64,000 nucleotides of DNA from Paenibacillus sp. J23TS9 (GCF_018403225.1 NZ_BOSG01000002.1:558001-622000), one strand, 5' to 3'; counted from the stretch's first letter, positions 8,449-17,591 are shown. The notes: a model not told the origin generated them from the letters alone. Translations and numbers: made by a program.

Positions 8449-9372
8449 TCAGGCTTTAACTGAAGACATGGCTTCTTCTGTATACTCATGGATTTGCTTT
8501 TGCAGCAGTACAATACGTCCCTTGTCTGCCGGAGGCACCGGAAGCAGCGGCAGCCTTGGCTCACCGCATTCTACACCCTGAAGCTTCAATACGGCTTTGC
8601 AGGCGCCGTACAGGGATGGAAAGCTGAGCAGGTTCTTAATGATCTCATTGATTCTAAACTGCCACTCACGAGCTTCCTCCACTTTGCCTTCCCGGTAACA
8701 GCTCTCCACCTTCAGAAACAGCTCCGGCATCACGCCGTACGTGCCGCCGATACCACCATCAGCGCCGATACTGCGGCCTGCCAGATACTGCTCGTCAGGA
8801 CCGTTCAGCACCAGAAAATCCGGGCCGCCAACGGCTTTGAACTGCTGCAGCTCATATGTGCTTTCCGAGGATATTTTCACGCCGATAACTTTATCCTGCG
8901 CAGCCATTTTCGCCAATAGATCCGTGGAAAGATTGAATCCGGTTGTTTGCGGGATATGATAGATGATAAAAGGCAGCGATGTGCTGTCGATCATCTCCTG
9001 CCAATGCCGTTCGACGCTTGCGGGTGACAGACGATAGTAAATGGCTGGAACTGCAGATATGGCGTCTGCTCCTACCGCTTCGGCATGCCTGGCCAGCTCC
9101 ACGCTTTCACGGGTTGATGCCGCACCGATGTGGGCGATGATCGTCAGCTCGCTTCCGACTTCCTCCATCACAGCCTCCAGGACAACCTTGCGTTCGGCTG
9201 CCGTTTGCAGCATGCCTTCTCCGCTGCTTCCACCGACATACAGGCCTCTGACGCCCTTATCCGCGTAGTGGCGGGCAAGCTTGCGTACTCTTACAGGGTC
9301 TACGTCCCCCTCTTCGTTATAGCAGGCATAGAATGCGACAATGATTCCCTTGAATTTTTCGATATCAGACAT
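8449..9372 (-). CDS. nanA: N-acetylneuraminate lyase (DapA/NanA superfamily)
   Basis: 307-residue class I aldolase barrel. Seen: substrate carboxylate loop GGSSGEG, catalytic Tyr in YHIP, Schiff-base Lys in IGVKISS, and the LNGPDEQ segment whose Asp-Glu pair matches residues that hold the glycerol tail of sialic acid in NanA. GADGGIGGTYG replaces the NanA-type GIGSTY serine by Gly. Superfamily members have other keto-acid substrates, but nanE, a ROK kinase and yhcH directly downstream argue for sialate cleavage to ManNAc and pyruvate. The start at 9372 follows GGGAAGAGAG. Confidence 0.85.
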   Translation of the reverse strand: MSDIEKFKGIIVAFYACYNEEGDVDPVRVRKLARHYADKGVRGLYVGGSSGEGMLQTAAERKVVLEAVMEEVGSELTIIAHIGAASTRESVELARHAEAVGADAISAVPAIYYRLSPASVERHWQEMIDSTSLPFIIYHIPQTTGFNLSTDLLAKMAAQDKVIGVKISSESTYELQQFKAVGGPDFLVLNGPDEQYLAGRSIGADGGIGGTYGVMPELFLKVESCYREGKVEEAREWQFRINEIIKNLLSFPSLYGACKAVLKLQGVECGEPRLPLLPVPPADKGRIVLLQKQIHEYTEEAMSSVKA

Positions 9373-9442
9373 CTCTCTTCCCATCCCTTCATTTTCATTG
9401 TTTCTTTTATCATCCAATCGATATGAGGCCTGCAATGAAGGC

Positions 9443-10324
9443 CTAGCCCTTGACCGCACCCATCGTAATCCCCTGTGTAAATGCCTTTTGGAATGCGAGG
9501 AAGATCGCGATCATCGGAACAGATGCAAGCGCAGCGCCGGCCATCATTACGCCGTAGTTTGTGGTGTACTCGCCCTGCAGGGTCGCAATGCCCATCGGCA
9601 GCGTCATCATGGAGGTCGAACGCGTCATAATCAGCTGGCTGAAGTAGTCATTCCAGGAACCGATAAAGGTGAAAATGGCCAGTGCTCCGAGCGCCGGTGT
9701 CAGCAGCGGCAGGATAATGGTCGAGAACATGCGGACCTCCGAGCAGCCATCGATTTTGGAAGCCTCGATAACCTCCGTTGGAATCGTCTGGGAAAACTGC
9801 TTCATCAGAAATACGCCAAACGGCCAACCAATGGCCGGTACGATCAGACCCCGGTATGTATTGACCCAGCCGAAATCAGCCAGCATCGTAAACAGCGGAA
9901 CAAGGATAACCTGTTTGGGCAGCGCCATCGCAGCCACAAAGAGAGTAAAGATGATTTTCCGGCCCGGGAAGGACTTCTTCGCCAGAACATAGCCCGCCAG
10001 GGCTGCCACCAGACAAACTGCGGCCATCTCGCAGAACGATATAAAAAAGCTGTTAAACGTCCAACGCCAGACTGCATTTTTAAAGAGATCAGACCAATTT
10101 TGAAACGTAGGATGAAGCGGAAACCATTCCGGTGGAATAGCGGTCGCTGTCGTCTGCTTTTTGAACGCGCCCGTAATAATCCAGTAAAACGGAAAGATGA
10201 AAAATAGCGTGGACAGGGTCAGAATCACATTGGATATGATACCGCCGATGCTCCATTGTTTTTTGCCGGATGCTTTGGTACGGGGGATTCCCGCCTTCAT
10301 TCCGGCCTGTATTGATGAACTCAT
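9443..10324 (-). CDS. Carbohydrate ABC importer permease (MalG type)
   Basis: 293-residue membrane protein with about six helices. The ATPase-contact loop is visible as EASKIDGCSEVRMFSTIILPLLTPALGALAIFTFIGSWNDY. The C-terminus FTQGITMGAVKG is typical of the MalG/YcjP branch. It follows the partner permease after 12 nt with RBS AGGAGGGG, and precedes the sialate lyase, so it most likely moves sialic acid or a sialylated oligosaccharide across the membrane. No ATPase gene is nearby. Confidence 0.88.
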   Translation of the reverse strand: MSSSIQAGMKAGIPRTKASGKKQWSIGGIISNVILTLSTLFFIFPFYWIITGAFKKQTTATAIPPEWFPLHPTFQNWSDLFKNAVWRWTFNSFFISFCEMAAVCLVAALAGYVLAKKSFPGRKIIFTLFVAAMALPKQVILVPLFTMLADFGWVNTYRGLIVPAIGWPFGVFLMKQFSQTIPTEVIEASKIDGCSEVRMFSTIILPLLTPALGALAIFTFIGSWNDYFSQLIMTRSTSMMTLPMGIATLQGEYTTNYGVMMAGAALASVPMIAIFLAFQKAFTQGITMGAVKG

Positions 10325-10336
10325 CGCATGCCCCTC

Positions 10337-11233
10337 CTAGTACTCAACATCGCTGCCAAAGTATTTGAACTGAATGGTGGAAATAATGCCGATGATAACG
10401 GCCAGAATGACGCCCATGGCGGAAGCCATACCGAAGTTGCCTAGCTTGAATGCCTGCTCGTATACGCCGTACATGACAGTCGAAGTGCTGTAGTAAGGAC
10501 CTCCGGATGTGAGCAGCTGGATAATCGCAAAGCACTGAAATGTGTTAATCGTCGTTATGACGATAATATAGAGATTGGTCGGCATCAGCATCGGCCAAAT
10601 GATTTTCCGGAATATTTGCCAGGACGAAGCCCGGTCGATTTGGGCCGCTTCGATATAAGAGGTTGGAATATTGCCCAGTGAAGCGACATAGAGGATGATC
10701 GGCTGCCCCACGGATGTGGTAATGAGCACCGCGATGATCGACAGCAGAGCCGTCTTTTCATTTCCCAGCCAGGAGATCGGTTCTGCTCCGAACAGTCCGG
10801 TCAGGTAATTAAGCACGCCGTAGTTCGGGTGGTAGATCCAGCCCCATACAACCGTGATACTGACCACGGAGGAAACGGCCGGCAGGTAGAATACACCTCT
10901 GAAGAACGATCTTGCGAATTCTTTTTTACGGTAAATACTCATCGCGACAAAAATGGAAAACACAATCACGACCGGAACCGTGATGATCACGAGCAGTGAT
11001 GTATTCCATAGCGATTTGATAAAAATTTCGTTGTGGAACAGATCAATGTAGTTGCTAAGGCCCACGTACTCAAATTTCCGCAGACTGTAGTTAAAAAAGC
11101 TGATGTAAATCCCTCTCAGCATCGGATATGCAACGAACACGAGGAAGAATCCGAATGCCGGGAGCAAAAACAAATAACTCATGAACCAGTCACGCAAAAC
11201 ATTAGGATTTATTTTTCGTACCCTTGTTTCCAT
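10337..11233 (-). CDS. Carbohydrate ABC importer permease (MalF/UgpA type)
   Basis: 298-residue, six-helix permease with the EAA-type loop YIEAAQIDRASSWQIFRKIIWPMLMPTNLYI. The start at 11233 (METRVRKINP) is chosen because GGGGAGAGAGCC precedes it; the longer open frame reaches back through the intergenic hairpin into the binding-protein gene and lacks membrane character. It forms the heterodimeric channel with the next gene. It is the second gene of the sialate operon, separated from the binding-protein gene by a hairpin. Confidence 0.88.
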   Translation of the reverse strand: METRVRKINPNVLRDWFMSYLFLLPAFGFFLVFVAYPMLRGIYISFFNYSLRKFEYVGLSNYIDLFHNEIFIKSLWNTSLLVIITVPVVIVFSIFVAMSIYRKKEFARSFFRGVFYLPAVSSVVSITVVWGWIYHPNYGVLNYLTGLFGAEPISWLGNEKTALLSIIAVLITTSVGQPIILYVASLGNIPTSYIEAAQIDRASSWQIFRKIIWPMLMPTNLYIIVITTINTFQCFAIIQLLTSGGPYYSTSTVMYGVYEQAFKLGNFGMASAMGVILAVIIGIISTIQFKYFGSDVEY

Positions 11234-11269
11234 GGCTCTCTCCCCTACTTTCCCATCTCTTTGTTGAAA

Positions 11270-11299
11270 GGAGTAGCGCACCATCAGGCGCGCTACTCC
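11270..11299 (-). terminator. Intercistronic hairpin after binding-protein gene
   Basis: A perfect 10-bp stem (GGAGTAGCGC / GCGCTACTCC, loop 10 nt) lies between the binding-protein stop and the first permease. There is no T-run after it on the minus strand, so it is more likely an mRNA-stabilising or partly attenuating structure that raises binding protein over permease output. Confidence 0.6.
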
Positions 11300-11324
11300 A
11301 AGCTTTTTCGGGCGACAATATGGT

Positions 11325-12722
11325 TTATTTACCTGCTTCAGCCTTGGCTTTGGTGATGGCTTCATCCGCCTTTTTCGCGAATTCATCCAGTGCTTCCTTG
11401 CCTGTAGCCTTGCCAAGCAGCACTCTCTGCAGTTCTGGGAACCAGAACGTACGTACTTCGGCATAACCGTCTACGATGGTTGGCGGATTGGAGTAGAAAT
11501 CACGGGCTTGTTCAGCGTACGTGTACTCCGGGTCGTCGTATAGACCAGTAATAGAGCTGCGTGCAGACAAACCGCCGGTTTGGATCAGATCCTTCTTGCC
11601 CCATTCCGGATCATTGGCAATAAAGTCGATCAGCTTCTTGGAAGCGGCAATTTTGGCATCATCCCCATTGTTGAAAATGGCCATGCCGCCAAGGTAAGGC
11701 TCCAGCTTCGGCTTCGCGCCGTCAATGGTAGGGAACGGCACCAGAACATCTTCAAATTCTGCTTTTTTCAGCGTTTTGTTTTGTGCTCTGAGAACCGGTG
11801 AGTAGTTCAGCGTAATCGCCAGCTTGCCTTGCAGGAACAAGTCGTTGACGTCACCGCCGGTGAGGGATTCGGAGCCCGAAACAACCAGCTTATCCTTCAC
11901 GCCTTGTCTGATCCAGTCCAAAGCCGCTCCGGCTTTGTCCGTGTTGATCGCGATTTTGGAATAATCGTCGTTCAGGAAGCTTGCGTTGCCCAGGTTGGCG
12001 ATATAAGCACGCGTGCCTTGGTCTCCGGCCTGGCTTTTCGCAAAAAATCCGGAAGGAATGATATCAGGAGCTTTTTCTTTCACAGCCTGCAGTGCTTTTT
12101 TATATTCATCAAACGTCCAGGTACGGTCTGGACGGTCCAGCGGCAGCAGATCAAGCGCGCCGATTTTTTCGAATACGGTTTTGTTGACGCCCATCATGAA
12201 TGGAGCGGTATTAATTGGATACATATACGTTTTGTCGCCGACCATGGACTGCTTCCAGAGCGCTTCCGGAACGTCTTTTCTGACTTCATCCGTCACCATG
12301 TCATCCAGCGGAGCGAGCAGGTCCTTCTTGGCCCAGTCGAGGATCCGGCCTGGCGCGTCATAGATAACATCCGGAGCGGTATTCGAAGCAATGGCAACAT
12401 TCAGCTTTTCCGGTCCGGCTTCGAACGTGATCATCTCCAGATTGACCTTAATCTCAGGGTATTTCTTGTTGAAGGCCTCGATAATCTGCTTCTCATACTT
12501 GCCGACTTCCCCGTCAAGCGCCTGAAAGCTCGGGAAGTTCCACCACGTGATTTCTACGGGCTTGGCCGTATCCTTCGGTGTTTCTGCGGTTGTTTCTTTC
12601 TTGTCATTGCCTGCCGGCTCGGTTGTTTTCGCCGAATCACTTGTCGATCCGCAAGCAACGAGCTGGGTACCGATCAATGTAATGCCTAGGAGCGTCATCA
12701 GCCCTTTTTTTACTGTTCTCAT
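11325..12722 (-). CDS. ABC sugar-binding lipoprotein (family 1), sialate operon
   Basis: 465-residue extracellular binding protein. Lipoprotein signal: MRTVKKGLMTLLGITLIG then lipobox LVAC, with Cys25 as the lipid anchor, followed by a Ser/Thr/Glu/Lys-rich linker. The body has family-1 features (ITWWNFPSF, EAFNKKYPEIKVNLEM, and an aromatic-rich C-terminal lobe). RBS GGGGGG is 6 nt from the ATG. It heads the operon directly behind a promoter with a cre-like site, divergent from the two-component system. Sialic acid or sialyl-oligosaccharide as ligand is inferred from the downstream enzymes. Confidence 0.9.
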   Translation of the reverse strand: MRTVKKGLMTLLGITLIGTQLVACGSTSDSAKTTEPAGNDKKETTAETPKDTAKPVEITWWNFPSFQALDGEVGKYEKQIIEAFNKKYPEIKVNLEMITFEAGPEKLNVAIASNTAPDVIYDAPGRILDWAKKDLLAPLDDMVTDEVRKDVPEALWKQSMVGDKTYMYPINTAPFMMGVNKTVFEKIGALDLLPLDRPDRTWTFDEYKKALQAVKEKAPDIIPSGFFAKSQAGDQGTRAYIANLGNASFLNDDYSKIAINTDKAGAALDWIRQGVKDKLVVSGSESLTGGDVNDLFLQGKLAITLNYSPVLRAQNKTLKKAEFEDVLVPFPTIDGAKPKLEPYLGGMAIFNNGDDAKIAASKKLIDFIANDPEWGKKDLIQTGGLSARSSITGLYDDPEYTYAEQARDFYSNPPTIVDGYAEVRTFWFPELQRVLLGKATGKEALDEFAKKADEAITKAKAEAGK

Positions 12723-12756
12723 TTCTTACCCCCCTGAATGGTTTGAAATTGTTTTG

Positions 12757-12782
12757 GTATAGCGCTTACAAGTGTAATTATA
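12757..12782 (-). promoter_or_regulatory. Sialate operon promoter: -10 followed by cre-like site
   Basis: On the minus strand: TATAAT (12777-12782), 6 nt, then TGTAAGCGCTATAC (12757-12770), a one-mismatch fit to the CcpA cre consensus TGWAARCGYTWNCW. No good -35 hexamer is visible, as expected for a promoter needing a YesN-type activator. Same layout as at 30597, 33802 and 37782. Confidence 0.7.
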
Positions 12783-12931
12783 GGGGCACTCGTCTATTTT
12801 CTTGAATACCCTAATTTTTACTTTCATCCCTCAAAATTGACCCTTATGACAAACTCCTTCACTCGGGTTCCCATTTTCCATATATTGTTTTTTATCTTCG
12901 ATTCGCTTCCTATACAATCGTAAATAACCTC

Positions 12932-12951
12932 AAGGATTCTATAGAATCCTT
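12932..12951. promoter_or_regulatory. Perfect 20-bp palindrome between divergent transcripts
   Basis: AAGGATTCTATAGAATCCTT is a perfect inverted repeat with no spacer, 84 bp before the regulator start and about 150 bp upstream of the sialate promoter. The rest of the 12723-13034 gap holds the promoter at 12757-12782 and AT-rich DNA. It is most simply an operator for a dimeric regulator. Which protein binds it is unknown. Confidence 0.55.
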
Positions 12952-13034
12952 ATACGAGATTGTCGACCAACCGCGATGATATATTTGCAACAGAAAAATA
13001 TAACTATAACAACGAATTACCGGGGGCTAAGGCG

Positions 13035-14681
13035 ATGTATAAATTGATGATTGTTGAGGACGAGCCGTTAATTCGCATGGGACTTCAAAAGTATCTGGAC
13101 TGGAAGGAGCTTGGCTTTCATGACATCGTGGAAGCCGAGAACGGGGCTGAGGGCGTGGAAACCGCACTGAAGGAAAAGCCCGACCTTATCATTACAGACA
13201 TCCGGATGCCGCTTATGGACGGGCTGGAAATGATCGGCTCCCTGCGCCATAGGCTGCCCGAGACGCTTTTTGTCATCTGGACCGGCTACAATGAATTCGA
13301 ATATGCCCAGGAGGCCATCCGCCTCGGTAATGTGTCCGCATACCTGTTAAAGCCGCTGCAATATGAGGAGAGCCTTAAGACCATTCAGGATTGTGTCCGT
13401 CAGTTGGAAACGAAACGCGAGCAAGAGCGGCTGGCTGCCGCCATGCAGCATAATCTGGCCGAAAATATCCAGCTGAAGCGGAGTCATTTCGTCAAACAGC
13501 TGCTTGAGGATGGAGAAGCTCCGGCGGACCCGAGACAGCTGGCTGCCTTGTGCGGAATGGACGAGGCAAATCTGCGCATGCAGCCCTTTGTGCTCTCCTA
13601 TGTGCCAGACTCTGTGCCTTCACCGCAGTCCAAATCCTGGTGGCGGCAAAATGCCGAACAGCTGCTTGTATCCATGCTGCAGAATATCCTACCTTCCATG
13701 GAACGTCAGGTCCTATTCAGCTACATGTCCCTCAATAAAATGTATGCGTTTACAATAATGGATGAGGAAAATACCCCACTCCTTCTGAGCCCTGCGCTGC
13801 ACAGGGACGCAGAAGCTTTCCTCCGGAGCGCATCGGCAAAGCAGCGTATCCGGCTATTCTTGGCGCAGGGGCAGGCAGCTTCTGATCTCAAAGTCCTTTC
13901 TGCCCTGATGCAGCAAGCCAACCAGGCGTTGTTTATGCGGTTTGCCCAGGAGGGCCGGCATGTGTATGAGCTTCGGTCTGCATCAGCTGAACCTTTAAAG
14001 ACAAGCAACATTCATCTAGGGGACAAGGACAAAATGCAGCTGATTTCCTGCCTGGAGCAGGGCGAAATGGAGCTGCTGAAACAACTTATGGACCGGCTGG
14101 CGCATGATCTGCAAGCCAAAACCGGTCAGATCTCTATGGAGCAAAGTCTCGGTTTCATCCAGGAAGTGATTGCGACGGGCATACGGTACGCAGGCAAGCA
14201 TGGCATCAATATCGAGGAGATGTATCATCAGAGGCTGCTTTATTTACGGTTTGTGGATGATTTTGACTCCATGCCGGCCTTGTTTGAGTGGCTTGCCGGC
14301 TGGATGCTGCAGCTGCGTGCGGATGCCGGGCAAGCCGCAAAGGGTGGTGCCGATATCGCCATATTTGAGCAGATTGAGGCCTATATTCTTCAGCATATCG
14401 ATCAGGAGATTACCCTGCAGATGGTTGCGGACCGCTTTTTCTACAATCCATCCTATCTCAGCCGCCTGTTCAAGACCAAGCTGAATAAAAATTATATGGC
14501 CTTTGTGACAGAAATACGTATTGCATTTTCCAAGCGCTGCCTCCTGCAGTCCAAGGTTCCGATGACGGATGTGGCCCAGATGTGCGGCTATGCCAGCTAT
14601 AAGCATTTTGTTAAAACCTTTCGCAAATTAACGGATATGACACCCTCCGATTACCGGAAGCAAATGGGGATGATGGATTGA
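13035..14681 (+). CDS. YesN-type response regulator (receiver + AraC helix-turn-helix), sialate locus
   Basis: 548-residue transcription factor. Receiver domain 1-120 with acidic pocket EDE (8-10), phospho-acceptor Asp55 in IITDIRMP and Lys in LLKPL; a middle region of about 300 residues of unknown fold; AraC-type domain at about 440-545 (LQMVADRFFYNPSYLSRLFK, MTDVAQMCGYASYKHFVKTFRKLTDMTPSDYR). The start at 13035 begins the receiver directly. The stop overlaps the kinase start by 4 nt. Divergent from the sialate operon, which it very likely activates. Confidence 0.9.
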   Translation: MYKLMIVEDEPLIRMGLQKYLDWKELGFHDIVEAENGAEGVETALKEKPDLIITDIRMPLMDGLEMIGSLRHRLPETLFVIWTGYNEFEYAQEAIRLGNVSAYLLKPLQYEESLKTIQDCVRQLETKREQERLAAAMQHNLAENIQLKRSHFVKQLLEDGEAPADPRQLAALCGMDEANLRMQPFVLSYVPDSVPSPQSKSWWRQNAEQLLVSMLQNILPSMERQVLFSYMSLNKMYAFTIMDEENTPLLLSPALHRDAEAFLRSASAKQRIRLFLAQGQAASDLKVLSALMQQANQALFMRFAQEGRHVYELRSASAEPLKTSNIHLGDKDKMQLISCLEQGEMELLKQLMDRLAHDLQAKTGQISMEQSLGFIQEVIATGIRYAGKHGINIEEMYHQRLLYLRFVDDFDSMPALFEWLAGWMLQLRADAGQAAKGGADIAIFEQIEAYILQHIDQEITLQMVADRFFYNPSYLSRLFKTKLNKNYMAFVTEIRIAFSKRCLLQSKVPMTDVAQMCGYASYKHFVKTFRKLTDMTPSDYRKQMGMMD

Positions 14682-16483
14682 AAAGCTCATTGTGGCTGCG
14701 CAGAATTTTTCATATGAGGCATCTCAACACCCAAATTTTCGTGCTGATGATCCTGACGGTCACCATCCCGCTTCTGATCATCTCGGCCATTATTTATTCC
14801 GCCTCCTTGCAAACGGTCAAATCGGAATACACCAGCAGCTCCGACCTCATCCTGAACAATTTATCCTTCAATATCGACCAGTATCTGCAGAGTATTGAAA
14901 AGGGAACACTTTATGCGCATATGGACGGACAGCTGCAGAACGCGCTGGAAAAATGGATCAACAACCCGGACGATGACCAGAAGCTCTCCTCCCAGTACAT
15001 CATCCAGCATTTTATCAGCACGCTCGAAATGACCATCAAAAACGTCGACAGCGTGCAAATTTACGCCGGTCATCAGCTTTTTTACTCGGCCAATTTCAAC
15101 CGTGCGGACCTTCATTACGAAAATTTCGAGCAGGAGGACTGGTACCTCAAAACGCTCGCAAAAAAGGGTGGCATTGTCATCTTCGGCACGCATACCCCCT
15201 TCCACAAGATCGATACGAAAGAAAAGGTGATCTCGATCGCAAGGGTCATTAACAAAACCGGCGGCAAGCAGCCGCTTGGCGTTATGCTGGTGGATATCCG
15301 TCTGGATTCCCTGCGCGAAATTCTGAGCCTGTCCGAGAATACCAAGCGGAATTTTGCCATTACGGACCCTTCCGGAGCCATTATTTACGCATCAAAAAAC
15401 CCGGATTTTTCGAAGCCGATGCAAATTGACAGCCAAAAGTTCGAGCAGGTGCTGGGTCAGCAGACAGGCAGCTTTTACAGCTATTTTGAGGGTCATGATT
15501 CCTACTTCAACTTCGTCACCTCCCCTTATTCCGGCTGGAAGGTCATTCAATATACGAATGAGAAGGAAATGACCAAGGATTCCGCAATGCTCGGCCGGAT
15601 CATTCTCTTCCTTGCGGTCGGCTCAATCGGTATGGCCATCATTTTCCTCCTCATCATGCGGGCACGCGTAACGAGGCCGATTATATTCCTGAAACGTCAG
15701 GTGGAACGGGTCGGTATGGGTAATTTCGACGTGGACTTGGGAAGCAAACGGCAGGATGAATTTGGCGTGCTGTATCAGGGTCTGCGCAAAATGACCCAAG
15801 AGCTGCAGGATTATATCGAACGCTCCTCCAAAGCCAAGGTGCAGCAGAAGATTGCAAGGCTGGGAGCGCTGAAGAGCCAGATTAATCCGCATTTTCTCGC
15901 CAATGCCCTGGAATCGGTGCAAATGAAGGCAATCCTGAACGACCAGCGTGAAATCGGGGAAATGATCGGCACGCTGGGGCAGTTGTTCCGCATCCATACC
16001 AAAATGAGCAAGGATATCGTCTCCCTGGAACAGGAACTCCAGCATATCCGGCTGTATATCAAGGTGCAGCAGATGCGTTTCGGGGATAAGATCCAATATT
16101 CTGAGCAGCTCGAACCGCATACGGAATCTTTGCAGGTCGTACACTTCTCTTTGCAGCCGCTGATCGAAAATGCCATTATTCACGGCCTGGAAAGAAGAGT
16201 CGGCCCCGGACTGCTGGAGGTGTGCGCGGTGCAAAATGAGAATCAGCTTCTGATTACCGTTCGCGACAACGGCGCCGGCATGAGTGCGGATCAGCTTGTG
16301 GCACTGCAGCGGCGTCTGGCCGAGCAGTCCGAATCAGGTGATGATAACCATATCGGTCTGGTTAACGTGCAGGAACGCATTCACCTCTATTTTGGCACGC
16401 ATTACGGTATGACCATCGACAGTCACCTCGGCATCGGTACGACGATCACAATCCGGCTGCCGGCGGTACAGAGTAGTCCATAA
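14678..16483 (+). CDS. YesM-type sensor histidine kinase, sialate locus
   Basis: 601-residue membrane kinase. TTG start in a 4-nt overlap (TTGA) with the regulator stop, with GGGGAT 7-8 nt upstream. First helix about 18-40, extracytoplasmic sensor about 40-305, second helix about 307-328, HAMP about 330-380, then the His_kinase box LKSQINPHFLANALES (His as phospho-acceptor), N-box QPLIENAIIHGLE and G-boxes RDNGAGM and HIGLVNVQERI. The usual YNTL after PHFL is ANAL here. In this setting it should sense sialic acid or a related sugar, perhaps via the binding protein. Confidence 0.9.
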   Translation: MKSSLWLRRIFHMRHLNTQIFVLMILTVTIPLLIISAIIYSASLQTVKSEYTSSSDLILNNLSFNIDQYLQSIEKGTLYAHMDGQLQNALEKWINNPDDDQKLSSQYIIQHFISTLEMTIKNVDSVQIYAGHQLFYSANFNRADLHYENFEQEDWYLKTLAKKGGIVIFGTHTPFHKIDTKEKVISIARVINKTGGKQPLGVMLVDIRLDSLREILSLSENTKRNFAITDPSGAIIYASKNPDFSKPMQIDSQKFEQVLGQQTGSFYSYFEGHDSYFNFVTSPYSGWKVIQYTNEKEMTKDSAMLGRIILFLAVGSIGMAIIFLLIMRARVTRPIIFLKRQVERVGMGNFDVDLGSKRQDEFGVLYQGLRKMTQELQDYIERSSKAKVQQKIARLGALKSQINPHFLANALESVQMKAILNDQREIGEMIGTLGQLFRIHTKMSKDIVSLEQELQHIRLYIKVQQMRFGDKIQYSEQLEPHTESLQVVHFSLQPLIENAIIHGLERRVGPGLLEVCAVQNENQLLITVRDNGAGMSADQLVALQRRLAEQSESGDDNHIGLVNVQERIHLYFGTHYGMTIDSHLGIGTTITIRLPAVQSSP

Positions 16484-16602
16484 CGTATTCTTGGTTTGAT
16501 CCTCCTCCATGATCAATTGAAGCAAAGCATAATAATATGTGTCATTTCACGTTCCGGTGAATAGGCTATTATCATCACAATTGATCTGGAGGTTCATTTG
16601 AC

Positions 16603-17472
16603 ATGACGATAAACTATCCCTTCGGGCCCGGCTTCCAGCATAACCATCCGCTTACTTTAGCGTATGATCCGTATGCTTATACATTCCGCAGTCCGTTTCC
16701 GCCATCCTTCTACTACTGGCCTATGCCAGGCAGAGCTTATCCTTACACCGGAGCCTATCCGGGATATTCTCCTTATCCGGCATATCCAGCATACCCATCT
16801 CCCTATCCCGGCATCTCGTATACCGCACCATATCCGCCGCTGGATCCAAGCCGGGTAGAGCCTACTCCCAAAGGGTTTCAGGTAAAGCTTGAACCTAAGC
16901 CGGAGCAAATGGTTGAACATACCCATGTGGAGAATGTTCAAGTAGAGAACCATCCGGGAATGAAAATGAACACCGGCATTGAAGTTGGGGGTAAGCATGG
17001 CGCCGGTTTCCAAGCAGCAACCCAGCTAGACAAACATGGCGTCAGCAATCAAGTCAGCAGCCATGTGGGCTCGGAGGCGTATGGCCTGAATATGCAGGGT
17101 GAAGCCAATCTGAATAACACGGCCAAGGGCTTTCAGTTCGAGACCGGCAGCCAATTGGGAGGCAAATACGGCATCCAGGCTCATGTGGAAGGCCACGCAG
17201 GCATGCAGCAGGGAATTGGCCTGAACACCGAAGCCCAAATCGGCGGTGAGCATGGACTTGGTGCCCATGTGAAGAGCCAGCTGGGCGGCGGTCAGGGGGC
17301 TGAATTCAGCACGGGTGCCCAAATCGGCGGAGACCATGGTCTTGGTGCTCATGCCGGCGCTCAAGTGGGTGGCGGTCAGGGTGTGAGCCTCAAGCTCGGC
17401 GGTAATGTCGGCAGCCATGACGGACAGGTGGGCATCAATCTGGGCGGCAAGGAAAAGAAGCAGGCTGAGTAG
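16603..17472 (+). CDS. Repeat protein of unknown function, Tyr/Pro-rich head and glycine-rich 28-residue repeats
   Basis: 289 residues; I do not recognise the family. No signal peptide or membrane helix. Residues 1-80 are rich in Tyr, Pro and Ala (repeated YP steps such as YSPYPAYPAYPSPYPG). Residues 80-120 are charged with His/Glu. From about 124 to 283 the chain is built from glycine-rich repeats, clearest as three tandem 28-residue copies (181-208, 209-236, 237-264) with pattern TxAQIGGxHGLGAHxxxQxGGGQG. Alternating small/polar residues suggest a beta-rich structure. RBS GGAGG is 10 nt before the ATG; it is a single gene ended by a terminator. A spore or cell-surface role is possible but unproven. 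Confidence 0.8.
   Translation: MTINYPFGPGFQHNHPLTLAYDPYAYTFRSPFPPSFYYWPMPGRAYPYTGAYPGYSPYPAYPAYPSPYPGISYTAPYPPLDPSRVEPTPKGFQVKLEPKPEQMVEHTHVENVQVENHPGMKMNTGIEVGGKHGAGFQAATQLDKHGVSNQVSSHVGSEAYGLNMQGEANLNNTAKGFQFETGSQLGGKYGIQAHVEGHAGMQQGIGLNTEAQIGGEHGLGAHVKSQLGGGQGAEFSTGAQIGGDHGLGAHAGAQVGGGQGVSLKLGGNVGSHDGQVGINLGGKEKKQAE
17143..17394 (+). repeat. Three tandem 84-bp coding repeats
   Basis: Three in-frame 84-bp units encode the 28-residue repeats at residues 181-264. The second and third are closest in protein sequence (AQIGG-HGLGAH and GGGQG shared). Weaker copies continue on both sides (residues 124-180 and 265-283). Confidence 0.75.
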
Positions 17473-17524
17473 GCGTTAAGGTGCATCACTTAGAAGCAGG
17501 CTGGATCCACCCAAGATTGGCAGC

Positions 17525-17556
17525 AAAAAAAGGTCATCTGTGAAGATGACCTTTTT
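17525..17556. terminator. Bidirectional intrinsic terminator
   Basis: Hairpin AGGTCATC-tgtgaa-GATGACCT flanked by A7 and T5, between the convergent repeat-protein gene and the NADH oxidase gene. Confidence 0.9.
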
Positions 17557-17591
17557 GGTATTAAAGATGGCCTATTACAATCATTCCATGC

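Noticed and set aside
11829..12689. 286-residue plus-strand open frame
   Set aside because: Antisense to the sialate binding-protein gene; no RBS or domain.
12783..12900. Third copy of the 45-bp element upstream of the sialate promoter
   Set aside because: Possible weak repeats do not keep one spacing, and the ATACGAAG end and CTAAA repeats are absent.
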